Part shown: positions 9,301 to 16,179 of the stretch, in pieces
Layout of the letters: each line of letters opens with the position of its first letter
Numbering within the stretch: the stretch's first letter is position 1
NCBI GenBank assembly: GCA_021813505.1
Contig: JAKAKI010000019.1
Location: forward strand, 1-56,823
DNA from: a bacterium
GTDB taxonomy: Bacteria > Zixibacteria > MSB-5A5 > WJJR01
Direction: 5' to 3'
DNA length: 56,823 nucleotides
Program-made: the position numbers and the translations under genes
Notes under the pieces: generated by a model
Told to the model about the DNA's origin: nothing
The model's input: only the letters and a program-made list of their open reading frames with translations
Databases searched by the model: none

Positions 9301-9412
9301 GGCGCAGGCGATCCGTCTCGATCTGAACCGTCTGCTCGAGCATTCCGACTGGGATATCCGTTCGCGCGCCGAACGTCTGGCAGCCGCAGGATTCGCGGCG
9401 GCCGCGGCGTGA
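6365..9412 (+). CDS. Ski2/Hel308-like superfamily 2 helicase with C-terminal winged-helix-like domain
   Basis: A 1015-residue ATP-dependent nucleic-acid helicase. Motif I APTSSGKT is at 63-70, motif Ia APLKALTAQK at 91-100, motif II DEPQ at 164-167 (DExH variant), motif IV VLVFCPSK near 279, motif V GVNLP near 366 and motif VI GRAGR near 403. This order and the GVNLP/GRAGR signatures fit the Ski2-like group. Residues about 505-578 are translated interspersed repeats (positions 7896-8080) inserted without breaking the frame. From about residue 882 a separate domain resembles winged-helix regulators of the OmpR/SARP type. No strong ribosome site is seen before the ATG. Its exact substrate and role in repair or RNA metabolism are unknown. 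Confidence 0.85.
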   Translation: MKMAQLQEFGISSWFVERWAKTIGPELLDWQADAIRHFDLFGRASRADQSPASGHGRGLIVIAPTSSGKTFLAELAMAEALMRRRKVVYIAPLKALTAQKYEHFREVFAPLGFRVAISTRDRRGADNALRRGNFDIAVTVYEKWQNLLLTHLDILTAVDLVICDEPQLLFDPGRGPTVASIFDVIATVPRAPRVLLLAARLPQTESLAEYLGASIQRVHRRPVELRLGVLDNGRFHFREHNSTEIGDEAFPWDEHLPDAERPMALLHTLAERGEQVLVFCPSKAECHRRAQALAERRTATLELADDDRWRLQSGPSLAAPLAEWLSRQIAVHHADLTPHQRTLVESLFIAGRVSVVFCTGTLAWGVNLPATTVFIDAEKYTSGPHAGRPVPMPLERLEFEGMAGRAGRLGLNHQTVPPTADAIGRGIVWSHTPCEAEVLWQTYIAPPTDHRSDPAASSAPPAFAPEQRLLNWVVAGLAHSPAEALALAERSPFGRADKSVRSTDELNSVEGLGGRGSRRALSPHANAECSLQILRAQHQGSAGASPSLSASSSPAGSTGVPPVRHGQDAHATTTNSTIWDQAAARLVSAGMLQIAGDGRLVPTPRGSKTAAAGLSAASAAAIVRVLNACGDFDAALWTAFLSALPETSEMRLWHTLRHGTQRRTSESAQITAFWQERFGEGFIESIARRFPSDPAAITVHFPSTAAQTRAMLTALVLDDWAAGVPTRDLEQRFGLPIGRLEPTADMIAWLFETAAALAETVEPARRFAADCHRAGFEIGHGIPASRSRLVEALGHLVPRQTVLDLIDRGWDDPETLSLRCSADLAGLAPPGIIDEMLRRCTEYVAEATAAISDAPSSENNSANYPTRRTRRGKTKHDPKEDVMSPILHLSGSPSHSRMSIELAGRPVTLRLKSFKYLLALATARILTRDGWIAKSDIEGGENQIKYLYQLRRELAQAGSNDVASLIENDGNGHYRLTLPAQAIRLDLNRLLEHSDWDIRSRAERLAAAGFAAAAA
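7896..8080. repeat. two interspersed repeats inserted in frame in the helicase gene
   Basis: A long inverted repeat (gggcgaggttcccgccgagcc at 7902 and ggctcggcaggagcctcgcc near 7982) is followed immediately by a full copy of the 51-bp palindrome (8030-8080). Both are read through by the helicase frame, giving peptides such as GSAGASPS and RHGQDAHAT. Relatives lie between genes at 23528-23601 and 2265-2315. Confidence 0.85.
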
Positions 9413-9714
9413 GGAAAGACGGAGGACGGCAACGCGCTCATGTGGCGAGGGCGCCCTCGCCCGCGCCGCATGTGACCGAGGACTCGTGACCATTGGTAGG
9501 GGCGGCCCTGTGTGGCCGCCCCGGTGTCGTGTGCTACATGGGCAGGATGCCCATACCATCAAATCTCGTCACACCAATCCAAAGAAAGACACGGACAAGG
9601 AAGACCGAGCAAAAGAGCCGCTCGGTCTTCCTTGTCCGTGGCACCCGTGTGACAGGTAACACAAGGGCGGCCACACGGGGCCGCCCCAACGAACGAAATC
9701 TTTGCCCACAGAAA
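9413..9714. repeat. intergenic mosaic of palindromic repeats with a 21-bp perfect hairpin
   Basis: Between the convergent helicase and TPR genes lie a partial tgtggcg...gccctcgcc repeat (about 9439-9470), a ggggcggcc palindrome (9494-9525), a partial 51-bp unit (9538-9554) and another ggccgcccc copy (9664-9693). The perfect inverted repeat 9590-9610/9620-9640 (cacggacaaggaagaccgag plus one base, 9-base loop) could stop transcription from both sides. Confidence 0.75.
9590..9640. terminator. 21-bp perfect stem between convergent genes, likely bidirectional terminator
   Basis: The arms at 9590-9610 and 9620-9640 are exact complements around the loop aaaagagcc. It lies between two gene ends facing each other. 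No long U-tract follows on either side, so termination is probable rather than certain. Confidence 0.55.
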
Positions 9715-10356
9715 CTACTTCATCGTGCGTTCGAGGCTGTCGATGGCTTTTTGCACGGCCTGTGCATGCTCGGACATGGGATTCAAGTCGAGGTAACGCT
9801 TCCAGGCGGCGATGGCGTCTTTCGAATTGTTCATGTCGAAGCTGTAAATCACGCCGAGATTGAACCACGCCTGCGCCATGGTCGAGTCCTTGGCCACAAC
9901 TTGTTTGAGCAGATCGACCGCCCCGGCGCCGTCACCGGTGGCGCGTTTCATGGTCGCCAGATCGGTCATGACACTGGGATCACCGGACTTGAGTCTTAGC
10001 GCACCCTCGTAGTACTGAATGGCCTCGACCGGCTTTTGGGCGTCGAAGTACAGATTCCCCAGCGCCACCCAGGCATCATAATTCGTGGAGTCCTTGGCCA
10101 GGATGCCCTTGATATGGTCGGCCTGCATATTGACATCCTGCATCATCGCGACGGCACCGGTATCATTGGGAATCCGGCCATTATCGGCTTCCATCTGCCC
10201 GCCGTCTTTTGGCGGTTCCAAGTTGGTCTTGATCAAATAGATGGTCACCAGCACAACCACGGCCAGGACGGCAATCAAAACGTACCGATTGGTGCGCACG
10301 GTTTCGGGACTCTTGCCGGCGTTTGGGGGCGATTGGGGGGTAGGGGCTTCTGACAT
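9715..10356 (-). CDS. membrane-anchored TPR protein
   Basis: A 213-residue protein with a single hydrophobic helix near the N-terminus (RYVLIAVLAVVVLVTIYLIK, about residues 24-43) and then about three to four TPR units (for example YDAWVALGNLYFDAQKPVEA and AQAWFNLGVIYSF). It is probably anchored in the inner membrane with the repeats in the periplasm. The layout resembles CcmH/NrfG-type TPR scaffolds, but I see no further link. The frame can open two codons earlier with GTG. The ATG at 10356 is preferred, although the GAGGTG before it is unusually close. It is divergent from the PEGA/TPR gene, with about 190 bp between them. Confidence 0.8.
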   Translation of the reverse strand: MSEAPTPQSPPNAGKSPETVRTNRYVLIAVLAVVVLVTIYLIKTNLEPPKDGGQMEADNGRIPNDTGAVAMMQDVNMQADHIKGILAKDSTNYDAWVALGNLYFDAQKPVEAIQYYEGALRLKSGDPSVMTDLATMKRATGDGAGAVDLLKQVVAKDSTMAQAWFNLGVIYSFDMNNSKDAIAAWKRYLDLNPMSEHAQAVQKAIDSLERTMK

Positions 10357-10549
10357 CGTCACCTCGGACTAGTTTGTACCGGCGGTTAGGTCCCCCGGTT
10401 GGGCGCAATGATAGAATGCCGATAAATCCGAGTCAACCCTTTGTCCAGCCGATTCTTAAGCGAAGCCCGAAATTTGCCGATAATTGACAGGGGTAGTCAT
10501 TGGGAACAACCGGGCCGGCAATGGGCGGCCGAACGACTGGGGTGGAATC

Positions 10550-12412
10550 GTGGCCACACAAACGGAAACCGAACGCAAGAATCCGGGCAAGCCGGAACGC
10601 ATCGGAGAGATAACACCGAATACTGATGATCTATTGCAGAAGGATCTTCCCCGGCCGGCGCGACGCGCCCCCGGCACGAAGCCATCCTCGCCGCTCGAAC
10701 TGGCCGAGGGTCCGCCGCCGGCGTACAACACGATCGATCTCGGCGATCCTGCGACTTCGACCGACGTGCTTCGTCCGGTGGAGTTGGGCGAGGAAGCGGC
10801 TGCGCCTGCCAGAGTGAGAGAGCCGATTGAGAGTCCCAAGCGCAGCGGCTCCGCTCCCAAGACTGGCGAGCCTGGTCTGATGGAAGGGATGACCCTCAAC
10901 GACGCCGTCGACACAGACCGCCACCACACAGCGGCTGCGACAGATCCGGTGCCGACTGCGCCGCACCCCGCTGAACCGCTCACGCCCACGAGTCCCAATC
11001 TGAAGGCGGCATTGGCCGGTGGCGTCATGGGGCCACAAGTCAGCACCAAGGCGGTTTCGCAGCATCGCGCGCCAGGCAAGACTGAGAGTCCGGCCAAATC
11101 GAAATTATGGATCAAAGTTGCCGGATATGCCGGCGTCACGCTGGCCGTTGTGATCGCGGTCGCGTTTCTGGTTGCGAAAAAGCCGGCGGTCGGCACGATC
11201 AGCGGCGTTGTGGTCGACGCGCAATCGGGGAGAATCATCCCCTCGGCAACGGTGGAGCTGGACGGCAAGAAGACCGCCACGACCAACGTGGCCGGTCTCT
11301 ACACCTTCGCGGACGTTGTCAGCGGGTCATACGTGATTAAAGCGACAGCGCCGGGGTACGAACCCCAAACAGGTACCATCAGTGCTTCCGCCCCACAAGC
11401 GGCACAGTTGTCTTTTGCGCTCGCGCCGTCAGCGCCCGCGGCACCCGCGCCGGGCACACCCGCCACACCCGCGGACGACTCCGACAGCACGCAATCGACA
11501 GCGTCGACCTCCACTTCACCGGGATTCGGCGGAGTGGAGCTGGTCGTGGACTTTGACGGGTATCTCGTCTTTGTCGATGGGGAAATCTACGGCAAGAACG
11601 CCAAAAAGCTGAAACGGCTGTCTTCTGGCGAGCACCGCATTGTGGTGCAAGCCGAGGGATTCCAGGATTTCTCGGCTACGGTGATGATCAAGGCGCGCGC
11701 CACAGCAACAATCACCATCGCCAAGGCGGATTTGACACCCAAGATCGATCCGATCAAACGCAGCCACGGGCTCTTCGCCGCTGGAAAAGACCTGGTCGAT
11801 CGCGGGCTGTGGGTGGCGGCCATCGACTCGTTCAACCTGGCGCTGAGTTCCGATCCGCAGAATGCCGACGCTGTACGCTATCGCGGCTGGGCGTACATGA
11901 AGTCGGGCGACACGGTCAAAGCCATCGACGATTTCAAGCACGCCGCTCAGATGTACGATGACACGAAGCGGGTGATGGAAGCGGTCACCTGCGCCGGGTA
12001 TCTGATTGATTTGAGGCCGGACGACCAGGCGTTGCTTCGCCAGCGCAGTGATTACTATCTGAGCCTGAGAGAATACGCCAAGGCGATCAGCGACATCGAG
12101 CACGCGATCAAGCTCGACAAGAAGTCAGTCGAGAGCCAGATGGCCCTCGGGGAGGCATATTATGCCTCCGGCGACTTCCGCCGCGCTGCCAAGGAATTCG
12201 ACCGGGCGCGCAAGATGTCCGGAGATCCTCTGAAGCCTTACATCCGCATGATCCTCGCGTACTACAATGCCGGGGAGAATGACGAACTGCTGAAGAAGTA
12301 CAAGGAGTTCGTGAAGATCGCGCCGCAAGACTTGCTCGACAAGCTGCAGCGTGATCCGGAATGGTTGCCGGTCCTGCAGATGATCGGTCCAGACGAACGG
12401 CACAAGAACTAG
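10550..12412 (+). CDS. membrane-anchored carboxypeptidase-regulatory-like/PEGA/TPR protein
   Basis: About 620 residues. A long disordered Pro/Thr-rich N-terminal part (1-180) precedes one transmembrane helix (about 189-208). A carboxypeptidase regulatory-like beta-domain follows (GTISGVVVDAQSGRIIPSAT..., about 212-293), then a Pro/Ala linker, a PEGA domain (about 327-397, with LVVDFDGYLVFVDGE and GEHRIVVQAEGF) and at least four TPRs to the end. The domain order suggests a cytoplasmic or periplasmic tail linked to an envelope-facing scaffold. The frame opens with TTG at 10484; GTG at 10550, with GGGGTGG just upstream, is the better start. A hairpin with a T-rich flank follows at 12440. Confidence 0.8.
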   Translation: MATQTETERKNPGKPERIGEITPNTDDLLQKDLPRPARRAPGTKPSSPLELAEGPPPAYNTIDLGDPATSTDVLRPVELGEEAAAPARVREPIESPKRSGSAPKTGEPGLMEGMTLNDAVDTDRHHTAAATDPVPTAPHPAEPLTPTSPNLKAALAGGVMGPQVSTKAVSQHRAPGKTESPAKSKLWIKVAGYAGVTLAVVIAVAFLVAKKPAVGTISGVVVDAQSGRIIPSATVELDGKKTATTNVAGLYTFADVVSGSYVIKATAPGYEPQTGTISASAPQAAQLSFALAPSAPAAPAPGTPATPADDSDSTQSTASTSTSPGFGGVELVVDFDGYLVFVDGEIYGKNAKKLKRLSSGEHRIVVQAEGFQDFSATVMIKARATATITIAKADLTPKIDPIKRSHGLFAAGKDLVDRGLWVAAIDSFNLALSSDPQNADAVRYRGWAYMKSGDTVKAIDDFKHAAQMYDDTKRVMEAVTCAGYLIDLRPDDQALLRQRSDYYLSLREYAKAISDIEHAIKLDKKSVESQMALGEAYYASGDFRRAAKEFDRARKMSGDPLKPYIRMILAYYNAGENDELLKKYKEFVKIAPQDLLDKLQRDPEWLPVLQMIGPDERHKN

Positions 12413-12439
12413 CGCATCACCAGATGATCGAGGATGCCA

Positions 12440-12470
12440 CAGGGGCGGGTCGTTGACCCGCCCCTGTTTC
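12440..12470 (+). terminator. hairpin terminator after the PEGA/TPR gene
   Basis: An 11-bp perfect stem, caggggcgggt / acccgcccctg (12440-12450 and 12456-12466, loop cgttg), is followed by TTTCGTT. Two more GC-rich hairpins follow at about 12535-12592, so the gap to the next gene also carries repeat-like palindromes. Confidence 0.65.
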
Positions 12471-12628
12471 GTTGGCGCGTTTTGAATTGGTTGTGTCGGA
12501 GGCTGGCCGATGGGAGTGTCTCCCGACGGCGAACGGGGGCGTATGCAATACGCCCCCACTTGAAACGGGGGCGGGTCCTGGACCCGTCCCCCGTGTATCG
12601 AGAGCAATTGTGGCGATCGGTATCGTGA

Positions 12629-13837
12629 TTAAGGACGCGACACTTGCATGGTGGTATCGGTGGTCGCTGAGACGGCGCGCACGAAGGCGAAACGCTTTTC
12701 CGGCATCGCCTTCATGATGATGACTTTCTTGGAGGTGCTGCGGCTCGAGTCGATGGCGATTCTCCCGGTGACGCCTTCATGGCGAACATCCAGCAGTGCG
12801 GCCTTAACGCCGATCTGAGTCGGGGAGCTGGCGGCGGCAATGGCATCAAGCACGACACCCATGGCATCATAACCCAGGGCCGAGGACGTGTTCGGGCGCC
12901 GCTTGTACTGATCCTCAAACATTGAGACGAACCCTTTGACTTTGACCCGCTGCATATCCGGGGAGAAATGGGAAGCGACAAAGATGCGCGATTTGTCGGT
13001 GACAGCGTCGCCGGCAATCGCGAAGAACTGATCGGCTTCCCAGGCATCTCCACCCAGGAAGACAGCGTCGAGGTTCTTGGCTTTGGCACCTTCAAGGATC
13101 GCCGCCGCCTCCGGATAAAAACCGGAGACCAGAATCGCATCGGCCTTACGCTCGCGGACCCGGTCTAGGGCATCGTTGAAGAGGGTCTGGCCGGGATTGT
13201 ACCCCAGTTGCAGCACGATTTCGCCGCCCAATTCCTTGAACCGGCGGCTGAAGTACCGGGTGAGCGAAATCGTGTAGTCGTGATTCTCCTCCATGAAGAT
13301 CGCGACTTTTCGGACACCCAGGTTCTGGTAGGAGAAGGTGGCCAGAGCGTTGGCCATATCGGGATCAACGAAACAGACACGGTAGATGCAGTCGCCGATG
13401 GAGGTGATGGCCGGATTGGTCGCCTCGGGAACGACCAGCGGCACACCGAGGTTCTGCGCCGCCACCGCAGCCGCGGACGTGACCATCGAGGTATTCGAGC
13501 CGACAATCGCCAAGGGGTGGTATTGCTTCATGAGAACGCGGACCCCCTCGGCGGCGAGGATGGGGTCGGACCGGTCGTCGTAGACCTCCAGCGAAATCAG
13601 GCGTCCGCCAATACCGCCCTCGGCGTTCGATTCGCCGACGGCCATTCTGAGCCCTGCGAGACATTCTTCGCCAAATGCGGAGTCACGTCCAGAGACCGAT
13701 ATGACGGCCCCCACAACGATTGGGTCGGGTGATTGCGACTGGGCGACTGCCGTTCCAGCGGAAAACACGGCGGCGGCTAAGAGCAGCCATCCAAGCCTGG
13801 CGGCTGTCGTCATCCAATGACCTTTCGAGCCTGTCAT
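12629..13837 (-). CDS. branched-chain amino-acid-type ABC substrate-binding protein
   Basis: A 402-residue periplasmic binding protein of the Peripla_BP_6 (LivJ/LivK) type. The signal peptide ends near TAVAQ. The mature part opens with PIVVGAVISVSGRDSAFGEE, the usual family start, and contains GVRVLMKQYHPLAIVGSNTS and LVVPEATNPAIT. The ATG at 13837 is chosen because GGAGGAGGA lies just upstream; the frame extends further but lacks a start signal. No permease or ATPase of the same type is adjacent, so it may serve a distant transporter or be a sensor ligand-binding protein. The ligand is unknown. Confidence 0.88.
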   Translation of the reverse strand: MTGSKGHWMTTAARLGWLLLAAAVFSAGTAVAQSQSPDPIVVGAVISVSGRDSAFGEECLAGLRMAVGESNAEGGIGGRLISLEVYDDRSDPILAAEGVRVLMKQYHPLAIVGSNTSMVTSAAAVAAQNLGVPLVVPEATNPAITSIGDCIYRVCFVDPDMANALATFSYQNLGVRKVAIFMEENHDYTISLTRYFSRRFKELGGEIVLQLGYNPGQTLFNDALDRVRERKADAILVSGFYPEAAAILEGAKAKNLDAVFLGGDAWEADQFFAIAGDAVTDKSRIFVASHFSPDMQRVKVKGFVSMFEDQYKRRPNTSSALGYDAMGVVLDAIAAASSPTQIGVKAALLDVRHEGVTGRIAIDSSRSTSKKVIIMKAMPEKRFAFVRAVSATTDTTMQVSRP

Positions 13838-14068
13838 GCGGTCCTCCTCCAAGGTGGCTGTCAAAAGATCGTTCAATTTCCCAGTTAACAGCAAGCGGAT
13901 ATTTTGCAAGTTGACAACCGGGACCAGTCCTTTTTCTAACACAAATACGTTGGCCGGTTACGAACCGAAAGCACCTGTTGGTGTCCGGCCAATACTTTCT
14001 ATTTCGTCACTCAGACAAGGCATCAAGAGCGGGAAATGACACCAGTTCAATGGGCTTTTGCACCCTGC

Positions 14069-15295
14069 TCAAAACCATTCCTCCATATGGGGAATGCCCG
14101 ATGGGAACATTCGGTCCAGTATTGTCAAGGCGGGCATAGAGGCGGACAGCAGGCCCACTTTTGCCAGTGCGGATGCACTGCGATGGCCCGAATAGATGAT
14201 GCCCAAAGTTTGAATGTCAATCTTCACCAGAGATGCTCTTGGCACTCCCCGGGTGAGCTTGCTAACACGGGCGGTGCCGTCGTGCCAATTAATTCTCCAT
14301 TTTCCGGCATTCCATGTGCTGGTCTCGTCGGCTGTGATGTCGAGGAGGAGTTCGCCCTTGAAATCGGCGTCGTACTTCCTGAGCTCGATGGCGGTCTTCA
14401 GATCAACCAGCTTGAACATCATTTTCGGCCAGTATGTGACCTTGATCTTGGGGTCCTCGAAAAAGGGAAACAGATCCACGTCGATTGGCAGAAACCAGCG
14501 CACTTCCTTGACCTGGTCGCGCAGGCCACGCAGGAATTGAAGAATGGCGTCCAGTGTCCCCGGATCCTGCCAGATTGCCTGCACCACTCGAAGATCAGCC
14601 CGTTCCATAGTGGGAAACAGGTTTGCGATGAGATAGCCAGTGACCTCGGCGCCTTTAGAGCGTTTGCCTCCCCCCTGCCGACGTTCGACGAGGTAGGTAT
14701 GTCTCTGACCTCTCCATGTATCGATCAGGCGTGATTGCCAGTAACGGGCATCGCGCCTGACGGTGCCAGTGTAGTGGGTGCTCCACTCCAGTCGGAGTTG
14801 CTCGAGTGTCTGCCAGTTCTTCGTGCCATCGACCTCGCGCAGGGTGTACGGTCCCACCGGGCGTCGTGCCAGTTGATGCGGTTCGAACACGTGTTCGTGG
14901 ATGAAAAAGGTATCCGCGTACCCCATCCGTCCATAGAAGGAATTCTTGAAAGGCATGAGCACCGACAGGGGCCGTTTCTCGGCGCGCATTTGCTGGTGCA
15001 TCCGGGTCATCAGGTCACGCACGAGCCCGTTGTTACGCGATTCCGGGCGGCTCACAACGGCAGCAACTCCTCCCATAGGGAGAAACACACCGTCCATTTG
15101 CATTTGGTACGGATAGTACCACAGCCCGGCATGCATCACGCCGCGGTCGAACGCGCCCCAGGTGTGATCGAGGTGGTGACTGATGATGCCCATGTAGCGG
15201 TCGCGATGTTCCGGAGTATCAATGTCGCGGAAGCAGTAGCGATTGAGCTCGCCGTACATGGCGAGATCACTCTTCTTCATGTGCCGAAACTCCAT
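14069..15295 (-). CDS. Eis-like GNAT N-acetyltransferase
   Basis: A 408-residue protein of the Eis class: an N-terminal GNAT domain, a second GNAT-like part and a sterol-carrier-like C-terminal domain. The acetyl-CoA site region reads GGVAAVVSRPESRNNGLVRD (residues about 75-95). FYGRMGYA carries the Tyr that is the general acid in Mycobacterium Eis. The last residue is Phe (MEEWF), matching the C-terminal Phe whose carboxylate is the catalytic base in Eis. The length also matches (about 400). The likely activity is multi-site acetylation of amines such as aminoglycosides or protein lysines; the real substrate is unknown. The start has a C-rich complement (AGGAGGCGC) upstream. Confidence 0.87.
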   Translation of the reverse strand: MEFRHMKKSDLAMYGELNRYCFRDIDTPEHRDRYMGIISHHLDHTWGAFDRGVMHAGLWYYPYQMQMDGVFLPMGGVAAVVSRPESRNNGLVRDLMTRMHQQMRAEKRPLSVLMPFKNSFYGRMGYADTFFIHEHVFEPHQLARRPVGPYTLREVDGTKNWQTLEQLRLEWSTHYTGTVRRDARYWQSRLIDTWRGQRHTYLVERRQGGGKRSKGAEVTGYLIANLFPTMERADLRVVQAIWQDPGTLDAILQFLRGLRDQVKEVRWFLPIDVDLFPFFEDPKIKVTYWPKMMFKLVDLKTAIELRKYDADFKGELLLDITADETSTWNAGKWRINWHDGTARVSKLTRGVPRASLVKIDIQTLGIIYSGHRSASALAKVGLLSASMPALTILDRMFPSGIPHMEEWF

Positions 15296-15471
15296 CGGTG
15301 CGCCTCCTTTCGCTGCGCCAAAGGTAATTCAGATTCCCCTCCCGGGGAATTAATAACCCTTGCTGGAGTGTACGGGAGGAACCTCTGGTAGTTTCGCCGG
15401 GCCGGGTACGGATTCGAAATGATCCGCCACGAGAAGATTTTGACGGAAACAGGAATGGGAAGCGGGACGAA

Positions 15472-15494
15472 GAAAAGGCGGGCATAGCCCGCCC
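15472..15494 (-). terminator. rho-independent terminator of the response regulator gene
   Basis: In the minus direction GGCGGGC-TAT-GCCCGCC is followed by TTTTCTTC. It begins four bases after the stop codon. Confidence 0.75.
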
Positions 15495-15497
15495 TTG

Positions 15498-15974
15498 CTA
15501 CACGACGGGCTCGAGGGACTTCGGCTTGCGCGGTCTTCCGGACTTTTGAGGTAACGTCGCCCGATCGGGAGCCGGTGTCGGCTTGCCCTTGCCTTGGAGC
15601 ACAATCCGTCGCCAGCAAACACGTTCCACGATGACCTCGATTTCGCGCGCGTTGAATGGCTTCGTGATGTACTCATCGGCGCCCTTGGCGCGCGCTTTGT
15701 CAGGAGTATGGGCGTCGCCGAAGCCGGTCATGACCACCACACCGACATCGGGCCAGGTTTCCTTGATGCGGGTTAACAGCTCGAACCCGTCGCAATCGGG
15801 CATGCGAAGGTCGGTGATGACCATATCGAAACCGGACTTTTCCAGTTTTTCCAGAGCATCTTTGACATCGGCTGAAGTCTCCACGCAATAGCCTCTGGCG
15901 ACCAGAATGCTGCGCACCATTTTGCGCATCAACGTCTCGTCATCGACTACAAGAACACGTGCTCTGGATTTCAT
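15498..15974 (-). CDS. single-domain response regulator with basic tail
   Basis: A 158-residue receiver protein. The acidic pair D11-D12, the phospho-acceptor D55 in ITDLRMPD, T83 in VMTG and K105 in ITKPF are all present, so it should be phosphorylated by a histidine kinase. Beyond about residue 122 there is no output domain, only a Lys/Arg/Pro-rich tail (GKGKPTPAPDR..., RPRKPKS) that may bind nucleic acid or a partner. No kinase gene is adjacent. The gene stands alone with its own terminator, so its partners cannot be read from context. Confidence 0.93.
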   Translation of the reverse strand: MKSRARVLVVDDETLMRKMVRSILVARGYCVETSADVKDALEKLEKSGFDMVITDLRMPDCDGFELLTRIKETWPDVGVVVMTGFGDAHTPDKARAKGADEYITKPFNAREIEVIVERVCWRRIVLQGKGKPTPAPDRATLPQKSGRPRKPKSLEPVV

Positions 15975-16099
15975 CGCTTGCGCCCCCCACTCAATCCGCC
16001 GGTAGTGGCGGCGTTGCCCTTAGTTTTATTGTCGGACTGTGGGGGCAGAGCTTGATAAGTTGATATTCGGTTGGTACAGACCGTGAATTCGGCTAAGGC

Positions 16100-16126
16100 G
16101 AACAAGGGGCTGGAAGCCCCTTGTTC
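16100..16126. terminator. 12-bp perfect hairpin downstream of the M14 peptidase gene
   Basis: The arms gaacaaggggct and agccccttgttc surround the loop gga. The hairpin lies about 55 bp past the peptidase stop, on the upstream side of the response regulator gene. No U-run follows in the minus direction, so a REP-like role is possible. Confidence 0.5.
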
Positions 16127-16179
16127 AGGCTTGAGACCTGATCACTTTACCCCGATTCGGTGAGGTTTTCAACGTTTCA

